Source: Aquimarina spinulae (lineage in GTDB: Bacteria > Bacteroidota > Bacteroidia > Flavobacteriales > Flavobacteriaceae). Taken from it: DNA of 64,000 nt. The notes below the pieces were generated by a model. It was not told the origin of the DNA, ran no database searches, and worked only from the letters and a program-made list of their open reading frames with translations. The DNA lies in contig NZ_CALSBP010000002.1 in NCBI RefSeq assembly GCF_943373825.1, positions 919,501-983,500 of the forward strand, given 5' to 3'. Of this stretch, positions 8,438 to 18,058 are shown piece after piece. The stretch's first letter is position 1, and every line of letters starts with the position of its first letter. The position numbers and the translations under genes were made by a program.

Positions 8438-10390
8438 ATGGCGAAAGAAAATAAAAAAACAGAACCGAATAAAAAACCAAAGTTTAGTGCATATTGGATT
8501 TATGCAATTATTATCATTGGTTTTTTAGTATTGAATTTTATGGGTGGAAGTGGACTAGGATCTGCTCCCACTACTTCTCCTTCTGAATTCCAGGAGTTTT
8601 TAAGTAACGGAGAAGTAGAAAAAGTAGTGATTGTAAATCGCCGAAATGCTAAGGTCTTTCTTACCGGTGAAGCTAAATCATTAGATAAGCATCAAAAAAA
8701 CAAGAACAAATCTCTATTACCGGCAAGTCCAAATGATCCTGATTATCAATTTGAATTTGGTGACTTACAGAATTTTGAAAACAAAATTGCCACAATAAAA
8801 AAAGAGAACGGATTATCAACCCAGGTAAATTATGATACCGAAAGTAATGTATGGGGAGAAATTTTTATCACTCTTTTACCATTTGCACTTATAATCGGAG
8901 TATGGATATTCATCATGCGAAGAATGAGTGGTGGTTCTGGTGGTGGTGCCGGAGGACAAATATTTAATATCGGAAAATCTAAGGCTAAGCTTTTTGATCA
9001 AAATACCGAAGTTAAAGTTTCTTTTGAAAATGTAGCTGGATTAGAAGGTGCCAAAGAAGAAGTACAAGAAATTGTAGATTTTCTAAAAAATCCAGAAAAA
9101 TACACCTCTTTAGGAGGTAAAATTCCTAAAGGAGCTTTACTAGTAGGACCTCCGGGAACCGGTAAAACGTTATTAGCAAAAGCAGTAGCTGGTGAAGCAA
9201 AAGTGCCATTCTTTTCTCTATCTGGATCAGATTTTGTAGAAATGTTTGTGGGTGTTGGAGCTTCTCGTGTTCGGGATTTGTTTAAACAAGCAAAAGAGAA
9301 ATCCCCTGCTATTATTTTTATTGATGAAATTGATGCTGTGGGTAGAGCCAGGGGTAAAAGTAATTTTTCGGGATCTAATGATGAAAGAGAAAATACGTTA
9401 AACCAGCTACTTACAGAAATGGATGGTTTTGGTACAAATACCAATGTAATTGTTATAGCAGCTACCAACCGTGCAGATGTACTTGATAAAGCATTATTAC
9501 GTGCCGGTCGTTTTGATCGCCAGATATATGTAGATCTTCCGGATATTCGTGAGCGTAAAGAAATATTTGATGTTCATTTAAAGCCATTAAAGAAAGTTGA
9601 AAATGAACTTGACACCGAATTTATGGCAAAACAAACTCCAGGATTCTCTGGTGCTGATATTGCAAATGTATGTAACGAAGCTGCTTTGATTGCTGCAAGA
9701 AAAGGTAATAAAGCAGTTGGAAAACAAGATTTTCTTGACGCTGTAGATAGAATTGTTGGAGGATTAGAGAAAAAGAATAAAATTATTACCCCTGATGAAA
9801 AACGAGCTATCGCTTTTCACGAAGCAGGTCACGCAACTGTAAGCTGGATGTTAGAACATGCTGCTCCACTAGTAAAAGTTACTATTGTACCCAGAGGACA
9901 ATCTCTAGGTGCTGCTTGGTATTTACCAGAGGAGAGGCTAATTGTACGACCAAATCAAATGCTTGATGAAATGTGTGCCGCATTAGGAGGTCGTGCTGCA
10001 GAAAAAGTTATATTTAATGAAATCTCTACAGGTGCTCTAAGTGACTTAGAAAAAGTAACTAAGCAAGCAAGAGCTATGGTTACAGTATATGGATTAAATG
10101 AGAAAGTAGGAAATCTTACCTACTATGATTCTTCGGGACAAAGTGAATATAATTTCACAAAACCATATAGCGAACAAACAAGTGAGCTTATTGATAAAGA
10201 AATTTCAAATATAATTGAAGAGCAGTATCAACGTGCAATTAAATTATTAGAAAAGAATAAAGACAAACTAACAGAATTAGCAGAGGTCTTATTAGAAAAA
10301 GAAGTGATTTTTAAAGATAACTTAGAGAAAATTTTTGGCGAAAGACCATTCGGTAAAAAAGAAGAAGAAATCATTAAAGAACCCTCTTAA
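8438..10390 (+). CDS. ftsH: ATP-dependent zinc metalloprotease FtsH
   Basis: FtsH (650 residues) is the membrane-anchored AAA+ protease that removes damaged or short-lived membrane and cytosolic proteins. Two membrane segments are visible (about 19-36 and 145-163), flanking a periplasmic domain. After a Gly-rich linker comes the AAA module with Walker A GPPGTGKT (about 237), Walker B IIFIDEIDAVG, the SRH region ATNRADVLDKALLRAGRFDR, and then the zinc site HEAGH (about 460). The central pore motif is MFVGVGASRVRDLF. A hairpin terminator follows about 28 bp after the stop. Confidence 0.97.
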   Translation: MAKENKKTEPNKKPKFSAYWIYAIIIIGFLVLNFMGGSGLGSAPTTSPSEFQEFLSNGEVEKVVIVNRRNAKVFLTGEAKSLDKHQKNKNKSLLPASPNDPDYQFEFGDLQNFENKIATIKKENGLSTQVNYDTESNVWGEIFITLLPFALIIGVWIFIMRRMSGGSGGGAGGQIFNIGKSKAKLFDQNTEVKVSFENVAGLEGAKEEVQEIVDFLKNPEKYTSLGGKIPKGALLVGPPGTGKTLLAKAVAGEAKVPFFSLSGSDFVEMFVGVGASRVRDLFKQAKEKSPAIIFIDEIDAVGRARGKSNFSGSNDERENTLNQLLTEMDGFGTNTNVIVIAATNRADVLDKALLRAGRFDRQIYVDLPDIRERKEIFDVHLKPLKKVENELDTEFMAKQTPGFSGADIANVCNEAALIAARKGNKAVGKQDFLDAVDRIVGGLEKKNKIITPDEKRAIAFHEAGHATVSWMLEHAAPLVKVTIVPRGQSLGAAWYLPEERLIVRPNQMLDEMCAALGGRAAEKVIFNEISTGALSDLEKVTKQARAMVTVYGLNEKVGNLTYYDSSGQSEYNFTKPYSEQTSELIDKEISNIIEEQYQRAIKLLEKNKDKLTELAEVLLEKEVIFKDNLEKIFGERPFGKKEEEIIKEPS

Positions 10391-10417
10391 ACATATTATT
10401 TTTACTTGTAAATTGAA

Positions 10418-10458
10418 AAATCTTAACCTAACGGAATATTAGGTTAAGATTTTTTTTA
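10418..10458 (+). terminator. Rho-independent terminator after rsfS-ftsH
   Basis: Stem AAATCTTAACCTAA (10418-10431) pairs with TTAGGTTAAGATTT (from 10439), followed by a long T run. It separates ftsH from the phospholipid gene group. Confidence 0.85.
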
Positions 10459-10506
10459 TCTTTGGAGGTAATGTAAAACCGTAATTTCCCAATCCCAATC
10501 CAAAAA

Positions 10507-11118
10507 ATGAGTCTATTTAGAAGAATATTTTCCTCAAAATCTAAATCAGACCAAAAGAGTAAAGAACGTCACTTAGATGATCGCAGTAAATATATGCCAG
10601 AAATCGATCTACCGATTGATGAAAGCTTTATGATAAATTTTAAAAGAAACGGTGGTAAGTTTCTTTATTGTGATGATGAAAATGAAGTCTCTGATTCTTT
10701 TGATAAGATTCTTTTGGAAAATGATTGGTACGAGAAAGACGTATGCTGTTTTGATATTGCTTTAGAACATAAATTCTCTGGTTTCAATCTAAATTATGTC
10801 AAAAGCTTTTCTGCCTCTTTCTTTTTTGCTACTTGTGAATATTTAATTGCAGATAACGGATCTATATTAGTATCTTCAAACCAACTTAGAGAGAAAAAAC
10901 TTACCGAGCTTCCTGATAATTTTGTAATCTTAGCAGCTACCAGTCAACTAGTTAAGAGCATTGGTGAGGGATTAAAAGGTATAAAAAATAAAAATAAAAA
11001 TTCTATTCCTTCTAACATTACTACAATCAAAGATTTTGAACCGCAAAAAGAAAAGGATTTCTTAAGCTATGGAAATAGTTCAAAAAATTTATATTTGCTG
11101 CTGCTGGAAGATTTATAA
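10507..11118 (+). CDS. LUD domain (LutC/YkgG-like) protein
   Basis: A 203-residue protein resembling the LUD domain of LutC-type lactate-utilisation proteins. Visible blocks are SASFFFATCEYLIADNGSILVSS and LPDNFVILAATSQLVKSI, matching the family's strand-helix core; the N-terminal 40 residues are charged. The lutA and lutB partners are absent here, so a role in lactate oxidation is doubtful. It sits directly upstream of cdsA (2 bp gap), in what looks like one transcript with psd and an acyl-CoA-binding protein. Confidence 0.7.
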   Translation: MSLFRRIFSSKSKSDQKSKERHLDDRSKYMPEIDLPIDESFMINFKRNGGKFLYCDDENEVSDSFDKILLENDWYEKDVCCFDIALEHKFSGFNLNYVKSFSASFFFATCEYLIADNGSILVSSNQLREKKLTELPDNFVILAATSQLVKSIGEGLKGIKNKNKNSIPSNITTIKDFEPQKEKDFLSYGNSSKNLYLLLLEDL

Positions 11119-11119
11119 T

Positions 11120-11929
11120 ATGAAGGAACTGCTTACAAGATCTTTATCGGGGCTTTTATATGTCTCTATTTTACTACTATCTATATGTATCAATAGATAT
11201 ACCTTTATTGGAATCTTTTTGGTTTTTGGGGTAATCGCTATATATGAATTTCAAAAATTAATTTATCTTAGAAATAAAAGATTGTATGTAATATTCATTA
11301 CCCTCTTAGCAGTGTTAAACATATTTCAGGATAAGCTCTATTTTTATCTTATTCTCCCTGTTTTGACCCTTACCATTATTACAGAATTGTTTTTGGTAAA
11401 AGATTTAGTTACGATTCGTATTATCCCAATGTTCGAGAAACGAAAATATCATACCAGTATTTTTTATCTAATCACATCTATTGTGTTTCTAACTCTTGTA
11501 CCGTATTATACAGGAGAGTATCAACCTTTCATTATTGCGGGAGCATTTTTAATCACCTGGGTCAATGACACTTTTGCTTATTTGGTTGGTAAAAATTTTG
11601 GAAAACATAAATTATTAGAACGAATATCTCCAAAAAAGACTATAGAAGGGTTTATCGGAGGGTTTGTTTTCTCATTATTAGCAGGATATTTAATCGCCAT
11701 ATTTACCAATACTTTATCAATAGGCATTTGGTTGATTATAAGCATAATTATGAGTATTTTTGGGACTCTGGGAGACTTAATCCAATCTAAGTTCAAAAGA
11801 CAGGCTGGAGTTAAAGACAGCGGCACTATAATGCCAGGTCATGGCGGCATATATGACAGATTAGATAGTGTTATATTTGCCAGCCCATTTTTATATGCAT
11901 TTTTACAAATATTAAAGCATGTTTCATAA
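11120..11929 (+). CDS. cdsA: phosphatidate cytidylyltransferase
   Basis: CdsA makes CDP-diacylglycerol from phosphatidate and CTP at the inner membrane, the branch point to PE and PG. Several membrane segments are visible and the C-terminal signature is intact (GDLIQSKFKRQAGVKDSG, then MPGHGGIYDRLDS). The ATG at 11120 is chosen; an ATG at 11069 would add a cysteine-rich stretch that is really the LUD gene in another frame. It overlaps psd by 11 bp, consistent with translational coupling. Confidence 0.95.
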   Translation: MKELLTRSLSGLLYVSILLLSICINRYTFIGIFLVFGVIAIYEFQKLIYLRNKRLYVIFITLLAVLNIFQDKLYFYLILPVLTLTIITELFLVKDLVTIRIIPMFEKRKYHTSIFYLITSIVFLTLVPYYTGEYQPFIIAGAFLITWVNDTFAYLVGKNFGKHKLLERISPKKTIEGFIGGFVFSLLAGYLIAIFTNTLSIGIWLIISIIMSIFGTLGDLIQSKFKRQAGVKDSGTIMPGHGGIYDRLDSVIFASPFLYAFLQILKHVS

Positions 11930-12566
11930 AGAAGGATATAAAATAATATCGGTAGCACTTGTATTATTTCTAGGCATTAATTTGGCCTCATACGTAGCGA
12001 TTCAGATCGATGAATGGCAAATCGCTATATTTTCGGTTACATTAGTATTTCTGATTTTAATTTTGCAGTTTTTCAGAAATCCTAAAAGACATACAACAGT
12101 AAATGATAGCACTGTAGTTGCACCTGTTGATGGAAAAGTAGTAGTTATCGAAGAAGTATTCGAAAAAGAGCATTTTAAAGATAATCGTTTACAGGTTTCA
12201 ATTTTTATGTCCCCGGTAAATGTTCATGTAACACGCCATCCAATAAACGGTGAAGTTATTTTTAGCAAATATCACCCTGGTAAATACCTTGTAGCCTGGC
12301 ACCCTAAAGCTTCTGAAGAAAATGAAAGAACTACCGTTGTCGTAAAAAACAATAGTATAGAAGTACTTTATCGACAAATAGCAGGAGCCCTTGCAAAAAG
12401 AATTGTAAATTATGCTAAAGAAGGAGAAAAGGTGGTTCAAGGCTCTGATAGTGGTTTTATTAAGTTTGGATCAAGAGTAGATGTATATTTACCTATAGGA
12501 ACCGATGTAAGTGTTACTTTAAATCAAAAAGTAAAAGGAGGAGAAAGTGTTATTGCTAATCTATAA
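11919..12566 (+). CDS. psd: phosphatidylserine decarboxylase, short PSD-A type
   Basis: A 215-residue proenzyme that converts phosphatidylserine to phosphatidylethanolamine. Two N-terminal membrane segments (about 8-48) precede the catalytic core (VVAPVDGKVVVIEEV, SIFMSPVNVHVTRHPI). The self-cleavage site that generates the pyruvoyl group is G184-S185 in KFGSRVDVYLP. The length fits the short PSD-A family seen in Bacteroidetes. Its place after cdsA agrees with the PE pathway; pssA is not in the window. Confidence 0.93.
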   Translation: MFHKEGYKIISVALVLFLGINLASYVAIQIDEWQIAIFSVTLVFLILILQFFRNPKRHTTVNDSTVVAPVDGKVVVIEEVFEKEHFKDNRLQVSIFMSPVNVHVTRHPINGEVIFSKYHPGKYLVAWHPKASEENERTTVVVKNNSIEVLYRQIAGALAKRIVNYAKEGEKVVQGSDSGFIKFGSRVDVYLPIGTDVSVTLNQKVKGGESVIANL

Positions 12567-12568
12567 TC

Positions 12569-12835
12569 ATGACCGAAGAAGAATTAAATATCGCCTTCGA
12601 TGACGCATATAAGCGCGCCTGCAATACTAAAATACAATTGCCACCCGATGTTATGCTTCATTTCTATGCATATTACAAAAGAGCAACGCATACTGAAGGC
12701 TTTTTTACCCCATCAGGAGATAGCGAACTTAGAAATGCATTTAAGCTAAATGCATTTTTTCAGGCAAAAAACCTTACTCCAAAACAAGCCAAAGAAAAAT
12801 ATATAGAATTGGTAAATGAACATATAACCGATTAA
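12569..12835 (+). CDS. acyl-CoA-binding protein
   Basis: An 88-residue four-helix acyl-CoA-binding protein. The conserved ligand residues can be seen: the Tyr/Lys of YAYYKRATH, the Lys of FKLNAFFQAK, and the Tyr of AKEKYIELV. The family is mostly eukaryotic but occurs in some bacteria. It lies 2 bp after psd, ending the cdsA-psd group, so a role in handing acyl-CoA to membrane lipid synthesis is a reasonable inference. Confidence 0.88.
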   Translation: MTEEELNIAFDDAYKRACNTKIQLPPDVMLHFYAYYKRATHTEGFFTPSGDSELRNAFKLNAFFQAKNLTPKQAKEKYIELVNEHITD

Positions 12836-12838
12836 TTA

Positions 12839-12875
12839 AAAAAGGCCTTGATTTATATAAATCAAGGCCTTTTTT
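12839..12875. terminator. Bidirectional Rho-independent terminator
   Basis: A near-perfect palindrome centred on 12856 (arm AAAGGCCTTGATTTATA) with flanking A and T runs lies between the convergent acyl-CoA-binding protein gene and valS. It can end transcription from both sides. Confidence 0.88.
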
Positions 12876-12898
12876 AAATTATTACACACCAATTACAT

Positions 12899-15532
12899 CT
12901 AATTGCTCAAACTCTTCAGGCTTGACTTTATAGTAGCAATTTTAGCTTCGGCATCTGCTTGTTTCTTCTTTTCGTTAGCAATAACCTGGTCTGGTGCATT
13001 ATTTACAAAGCGTTCATTTTGTAATTTTTTCTGAACAGATTTCAAGAAACCTTCTGTATACGATAGTTCATCAGTTAATTTCTTAATTTCTTCTTCTACA
13101 TTGATCGCTCCAGAAATTGGAATAAAATATTCATTAGATTTTACTCTAAAAGAAAGTGCTCCTTCAACCTTGGCATCTACATAACTTAATGTCGACAGGT
13201 TTCCGAGTTTACTAATTACTGCATCAAAAGAGGCGCTATTATTTTCACTATTTAATACAAATAATTCGATAGTTTCCTTAAACGCTATATTTTTCTCCTT
13301 TCGTATAGTTCTAATTCCAGAAACTACATCTGCCGCAATTTCGAATTCTGCAATCAAAGTTTCATTAACTACTTGTGGTTCTGGCCAACTGGCAATAATT
13401 AATGCTTCTTCTGGTGTTCTATCTGTGATCTGTTGCCATATCTCTTCAGAAATAAAAGGAACAAAAGGATGTAAAACCTTTAAGTTGTCTTCTAAAATTT
13501 TGATCACCTCCTGATACGTTTTACCGTCAATAGGGCTACCATAAGCAGGCTTCACCATCTCTAATAACCAGCTACAGAAATCATCCCATATCAACTTATA
13601 TGTTGTCATTAAAGCATCACTGATACGATATTTTGCATAACTATCTTCAAGCTCTAACAGTGCTTTCTGAAATTTTGAAGTATACCATGCAATCGCCATA
13701 GCAGAAGCTTCTGGTTGCTCTATAGTATTATCAACCTCCCAGCCAAGAATAAGTTTAGAGGCATTAAATATTTTATTAACAAAAGCACTACCTTGTTTAC
13801 AAAGATCTTCATCAAACATTAAATCATTTCCTGCAGGAGAACTTAGTAACATTCCTACCCTAATACCATCTGCTCCATATTGGTCAATTAAATCCAACGG
13901 ATTTGGAGAATTACCTAAAGATTTAGACATCTTACGGCGCTGCTTATCTCTCACAATACCCGTAAGATATACATTGGTAAAAGGTTTTTCTCCTCGATAC
14001 TCGTATCCAGCAATAATCATACGTGCTACCCAAAAGAATAAGATTTCTGGTGCAGTAACCAAATCATTAGTTGGATAGTAGTAATTAATCTCTTTATTAT
14101 CTGGTTCTAGAATACCGTTAAAAACACTCATAGGCCATAACCAGGAAGAAAACCAGGTATCCAAAGCATCGGGGTCCTGAGTAAGATCTGCAATAGTCAA
14201 CTCGGTATTTCCTGTTTTTTCTTTAGCCAAAACCAAAGCCTCTTCTCTACTTTCTGCGACTACAAAATCTTCTTTACCATCTCCATAGAAATATGCCGGA
14301 ATTTGATGTCCCCACCATAACTGGCGTGAAATGTTCCAATCTCTAACATTTTCCATCCAGTAACGATAGGTATTTATAAATTTTTCGGGAACCAGATTTA
14401 CCTCTTTATCTAAAACAGCATCTAATGCTGGTTTGGCCAGATCTTTCATTTTCAAAAACCACTGATCACTTAATTTTGGTTCGATCACAGCTTTGGTACG
14501 CTCACTAGTTCCTACTTTATTAAGGTGTGTTTCGGTTTTTGCAAGTGCTTCAATACGTTCAAGTTCCTTTACAATCTCTTTACGAACTACAAAACGATCT
14601 TTTCCTTCATACTGCAATCCAAAAGAGTTCAATGTAGCATCATCATTAAAGATATCTATAACCTCTAGATTATGCTTATCTCCCAAGATCTTATCATTAG
14701 GATCATGAGCAGGTGTTACTTTAAGACACCCAGTACCAAACTCCATATCTACATATTCATCCTCGATTATAGGTATAACGCGATTAGCAATAGGTACAAT
14801 AGCTTTTTTACCCTTAAGATGTGTAAATCGATCATCATTTGGATTAATACATATTGCGGTATCTCCCATAATTGTCTCTGGGCGAGTTGTTGCAATAGTT
14901 AGTGTATCTTCTGTTCCTTCTATTTTATAGTTTAGGTAATATAAATTCCCTTGTTTTTCTTCATAAATTACTTCTTCATCAGACAAGGTGGTCTTAGCTT
15001 GAGGGTCCCAATTTACCATTCTATACCCACGATAAATCAATCCTTTATTATACAGATCTACAAAAACCTTAATTACAGATGCCGACAAGTTGTCATCCAT
15101 TGTAAAAGCAGTACGTTCCCAATCACAAGAAGCTCCTAGTTTTTTTAACTGTTCCAGGATAATTCCTCCGTGCTTATGGGTCCATTCCCAGGCATGTTCT
15201 AAAAACTCTTCTCTGGTAAGATCATTTTTATCGACCCCTTCATCTTTTAGCTTAGCAACAACTTTAGCCTCTGTTGCTATCGAGGCATGATCAGTTCCCG
15301 GTACCCAACATGCATTATATCCTTTTAGACGCGCTCTACGGATTAACACATCCTGAATTGTATTGTTAAGCATATGTCCCATATGCAAAACACCAGTAAC
15401 ATTTGGTGGTGGAATAACAATAGTATATGCTTCTCTTTCATCAACCTCTGAGTGAAAATAGTTATTTTCCATCCAGTAGGCATACCACTTTTCTTCTATC
15501 GATTTTGCATCGTATTTTCCTGCTAAAGACAT
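12899..15532 (-). CDS. valS: valine--tRNA ligase
   Basis: ValRS (877 residues) charges tRNA-Val and edits mischarged Thr. The class I motifs are present: HMGH in [18 protein letters not shown] and KMSKS in [10 protein letters not shown]. The editing CP1 region ([16 protein letters not shown]), the anticodon-binding domain and a C-terminal coiled coil (about 810-877) follow in the usual order. The ATG at 15532 ([20 protein letters not shown]) is taken rather than an upstream start adding 11 unconserved residues. A -7-like TACTTTTG lies at 15570-15563 on the minus strand, beside a 7-bp-phased repeat tract. Confidence 0.96.
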   Translation of the reverse strand: MSLAGKYDAKSIEEKWYAYWMENNYFHSEVDEREAYTIVIPPPNVTGVLHMGHMLNNTIQDVLIRRARLKGYNACWVPGTDHASIATEAKVVAKLKDEGVDKNDLTREEFLEHAWEWTHKHGGIILEQLKKLGASCDWERTAFTMDDNLSASVIKVFVDLYNKGLIYRGYRMVNWDPQAKTTLSDEEVIYEEKQGNLYYLNYKIEGTEDTLTIATTRPETIMGDTAICINPNDDRFTHLKGKKAIVPIANRVIPIIEDEYVDMEFGTGCLKVTPAHDPNDKILGDKHNLEVIDIFNDDATLNSFGLQYEGKDRFVVRKEIVKELERIEALAKTETHLNKVGTSERTKAVIEPKLSDQWFLKMKDLAKPALDAVLDKEVNLVPEKFINTYRYWMENVRDWNISRQLWWGHQIPAYFYGDGKEDFVVAESREEALVLAKEKTGNTELTIADLTQDPDALDTWFSSWLWPMSVFNGILEPDNKEINYYYPTNDLVTAPEILFFWVARMIIAGYEYRGEKPFTNVYLTGIVRDKQRRKMSKSLGNSPNPLDLIDQYGADGIRVGMLLSSPAGNDLMFDEDLCKQGSAFVNKIFNASKLILGWEVDNTIEQPEASAMAIAWYTSKFQKALLELEDSYAKYRISDALMTTYKLIWDDFCSWLLEMVKPAYGSPIDGKTYQEVIKILEDNLKVLHPFVPFISEEIWQQITDRTPEEALIIASWPEPQVVNETLIAEFEIAADVVSGIRTIRKEKNIAFKETIELFVLNSENNSASFDAVISKLGNLSTLSYVDAKVEGALSFRVKSNEYFIPISGAINVEEEIKKLTDELSYTEGFLKSVQKKLQNERFVNNAPDQVIANEKKKQADAEAKIATIKSSLKSLSN

Positions 15533-15576
15533 ACTTTGGTCTGATTTTTGAATTAAGAAGTGCAAAAGTACTTATT

Positions 15577-15607
15577 AAAGTATGAAGTACGAAGTTAGAA
15601 ATATGAA
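15577..15607. repeat. 7-bp-phased degenerate tandem repeat upstream of valS
   Basis: Successive heptamers TATGAAG, TACGAAG, TTAGAAA, TATGAAA can be laid end to end, with a weaker unit (ATTAAAG) just before. The tract begins about 6 bp upstream of a TAnnTTTG-like element for valS (minus strand, 15570-15563). Confidence 0.5.
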
Positions 15608-15694
15608 AATTTTAAAAAAACCTGAGTAATGAAATTAAACAATGTAGCTATAAAAATATAATAGTTTATATCATGTGCTATATAAAAATTTCTA

Positions 15695-15729
15695 ACCTCG
15701 CACCTCTAGCTTTTGACCTCTTACTTTTA
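15695..15729. repeat. 7-bp-phased degenerate tandem repeat upstream of the DUF1573 gene
   Basis: Five consecutive heptamers, ACCTCGC, ACCTCTA, GCTTTTG, ACCTCTT and ACTTTTA, run end to end. The tract stops 8 bp before the -33 element of the DUF1573 promoter. Its base content differs from the AT-rich surroundings. Confidence 0.45.
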
Positions 15730-15737
15730 GGTATCAT

Positions 15738-15768
15738 TTTGCAGTTGAGTAAAAAGTAAGTACTTTTA
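15738..15768 (+). promoter_or_regulatory. Predicted promoter of the DUF1573 gene
   Basis: TTTG (15738-15741), 19 bp, then TACTTTTA (15761-15768), one base off the TAnnTTTG consensus. The ATG is 21 bp downstream. Confidence 0.5.
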
Positions 15769-15789
15769 CGTTTAACAAAAACCTACATC

Positions 15790-16194
15790 ATGAAAAAAAT
15801 AATGATAATTTTATTTATTGGTGTTCTTGGCGCAACCTTAAATGCACAAGACACTAATAAAGCACAAATAAAATTTAAATCCGAAGTTGTTGATTATGGC
15901 GAAATCGCCAAAGGCAGTGACGGTGTACGCAAATTTGAATTTACAAATACAGGAAATGCTCCTTTAGTTATCTCCAGAGTATATTCAAGCTGCGGATGTA
16001 CCATTCCAAAAAAACCAGAGCAACCAATTGCTCCAGGAGAATCTGGTGTTATCGAAGTTAAATACGACACCAAAAGAGTGGGACCAATTCGTAAAACTAT
16101 TACAGTAACATCTAATGCAGGAGATACTCCTACAATGGCTATAAAAATTAAAGGAACTGTCCTTGATAAAAGTGTTTTAGAAAAGAAAAACTAG
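15790..16194 (+). CDS. DUF1573 domain protein, secreted
   Basis: A 134-residue protein with a signal peptide (MKKIMIILFIGVLGATLNAQ) and one DUF1573 immunoglobulin-like domain (about 25-125). The signature is clear: YGEIAKGSDGVRKFEFTNTG followed by the SSCGC strand and GPIRKTITVTSNA. Such proteins are common in Bacteroidetes, where the periplasmic or surface role is unknown. It has its own promoter and a strong terminator, so it is monocistronic. Confidence 0.88.
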   Translation: MKKIMIILFIGVLGATLNAQDTNKAQIKFKSEVVDYGEIAKGSDGVRKFEFTNTGNAPLVISRVYSSCGCTIPKKPEQPIAPGESGVIEVKYDTKRVGPIRKTITVTSNAGDTPTMAIKIKGTVLDKSVLEKKN

Positions 16195-16216
16195 AACTCG
16201 TATAATTAATCGTAAC

Positions 16217-16246
16217 AAAAAAGGATACTCTAGAGTATCCTTTTTT
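16217..16246. terminator. Bidirectional Rho-independent terminator
   Basis: Stem GGATACTC/GAGTATCC with six A before and six T after. It lies between the convergent DUF1573 and aspartyl protease genes. Confidence 0.88.
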
Positions 16247-16251
16247 ATTTT

Positions 16252-17601
16252 TTAGATTACTTTTTTAAGTGAGAAATTGTAGCTTATTTCTATTCCTAAT
16301 CGTTCTATTCTCATCTTGATTCTTCTTCCTTCTTCAGAATAAAACATATCATTTAGATCAGAAAGCTTATACCTATATGCACTTTTACCATTTACTTGTA
16401 AAATAACATCGCCTTTTTTTAAACCCGCAAGATCAGCTGGCGAATTAGGTCTAACATCCAAAATTTCGTACTTAGGCTGAAGAATAAAGTTGTTTGTCAA
16501 CTCAATCGTTTTTTGGTTTACTAATTTATTTAACCCCAAATACACTCTATCTTCTTCTTTATAATTTCTTACTGCTGTGAAACCTGTATGCTGAATGGTA
16601 AGTCCACTCATATTATAATGAAAAGGCTTATTAAAAAAACTATTCTTTTTAAAAGATATTTTCTGACGGGTATAATCCAAAATAAGATTAAACCTCCTTA
16701 GGATATTTCCTCCTAATGACCCTTGCCTGTTATTTAAAGATATTCCTTGTATATAGATAGAATCCGGAAATGAGGCTGTTACCTCCTTCATTTTAAATTC
16801 ACCAATATTGAGTTCTTTTATTTTAGTTTTTTCACCATAAATATCTCCACTAAAACCTTTACCCAAAAAATCTCTAAAGGAATTCTCACCTGCATATATC
16901 CCCTTTTCTTTATTCTCAAATAACCATAAAGAAGAACCAGAACCCGAATCTAGCAAAAGATTGATATCGATCAACCCATTAGCAGATTTATATTGAGCTG
17001 TAATAAAAGGTCTTTTCTTTTTTTCCCTAAAATCAATTTTGGTTTGATAGCACTTTTTACACTTTTTATAGGTATACGACTCTGGTTTATACATTTTTAT
17101 GTACTGCTTTGCATAATTAATATCCAAAACAAAGTTTTTAATAAAATCATGACCTATAATCCCATGTACAGGAAATCCCATTCTGGGAGAAAAATTAATT
17201 GACTCATCCAAAACCAGGTAAATCTTGTGATTAGTACTAACAGCATCACCTATCCTAACTTCGTTATTAATTGATTTTATAGCCTCTACTGGTTCATTTT
17301 CACCTAACCCTCTAAGGTAAATTTTTGATGCATTTTTAAGTTCTAAGGAGCTTTTATTGTCTACACTAAAGATAATTGTGGATCCCACACCCGTATCTAA
17401 AATAAAGGAAAGTTCGACACCATTTACAACAACAGGAATAACAATGAGGTTATTTGCTAATTCAAATCTAATCTTATCACTTTTTTCTCCAATAGGTAAC
17501 CGGAAGTTTTCTTGGGCAAAAAGAGCTGTACTAAAGATTAGAAATAGTACTAAAATCTTACTTTTAAAAAAATGACAAAAATCTAGTGATAAAATCTTCA
17601 T
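16252..17601 (-). CDS. retropepsin-like aspartyl protease with PDZ domain, secreted
   Basis: A 449-residue protein with an N-terminal signal region (through STALFAQE). Two aspartyl-protease half domains are visible: FILDTGVGSTIIF (about 66-78) and LLLDSGSGSSLW (about 215-226), so both catalytic Asp are kept (DTG and DSG). A C-terminal PDZ domain follows (about 370-440, VRPNSPADLAGLKKGDVIL). A CKKC pair lies between the half domains. The family cleaves proteins in the periplasm or at the surface; substrate unknown. A damaged, shortened copy lies directly upstream at 17681-17922. Confidence 0.88.
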   Translation of the reverse strand: MKILSLDFCHFFKSKILVLFLIFSTALFAQENFRLPIGEKSDKIRFELANNLIVIPVVVNGVELSFILDTGVGSTIIFSVDNKSSLELKNASKIYLRGLGENEPVEAIKSINNEVRIGDAVSTNHKIYLVLDESINFSPRMGFPVHGIIGHDFIKNFVLDINYAKQYIKMYKPESYTYKKCKKCYQTKIDFREKKKRPFITAQYKSANGLIDINLLLDSGSGSSLWLFENKEKGIYAGENSFRDFLGKGFSGDIYGEKTKIKELNIGEFKMKEVTASFPDSIYIQGISLNNRQGSLGGNILRRFNLILDYTRQKISFKKNSFFNKPFHYNMSGLTIQHTGFTAVRNYKEEDRVYLGLNKLVNQKTIELTNNFILQPKYEILDVRPNSPADLAGLKKGDVILQVNGKSAYRYKLSDLNDMFYSEEGRRIKMRIERLGIEISYNFSLKKVI

Positions 17602-17680
17602 TACTCTAAATATAAAAAATATAGTTGAAAAACCTACAAACTAAATAGGGATTTACAAGTTCAAATACATTATTCTTTTG

Positions 17681-17922
17681 TTAGATAACCTTTTTTAGAT
17701 AGAATTTGCACTTTACCTCTACTCCTAATCGTTTTATCCAATACCAGTACCCAGCATAAAAGAAGGCTTGGTATCGTTTACAACGACAAGAATAACAATT
17801 AGATTATTGATTAATTGAAATTTAATTTTAGTGCTATTTTGTTTAAAAGGTAATCTGAAATCATTTTGAGTATGAAGAACAAAGTTGAAAAGTAAAAATA
17901 CCATTAAAAGCCTACCTTTCAT
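17681..17922 (-). pseudogene. Internally deleted, frameshifted copy of the aspartyl protease gene
   Basis: The 5' part encodes a signal peptide and the start of the mature domain (NDFRLPFKQNSTKIKFQLIN, then NLIVILVVVND), plainly homologous to residues 30-75 of the intact neighbour, and stops after GTGIG. The catalytic DTG has become GTG. Just after the stop, in another frame, the sequence reads KRLGVEVKCKFYLKKVI then stop, matching the extreme C-terminus of the neighbour (ERLGIEISYNFSLKKVI). So about 340 internal codons, including both active-site regions, are gone. This is a tandem duplicate that lost its middle, not a functional small gene. Confidence 0.82.
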
Positions 17923-18058
17923 AAAACAACATAATTAAGCCATAGAAGCTTGATCGCATTAAATATAAAAAATAGTTAAAAAAACACCCCAACTACACCC
18001 CCTATTCCTAAAATATTTAAGAAATTTACCGCTATTTTATTTTTTTAAATCAGATCAG

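Noticed and set aside
8998..9468. 156-codon antisense frame within ftsH
   Set aside because: It lies opposite the AAA domain, whose coding is certain; no independent features.
17734..17922. Treating the 62-codon frame as a functional small secreted protein
   Set aside because: The remaining C-terminal codons of the parent gene follow in another frame after the stop, showing it is a decayed copy.
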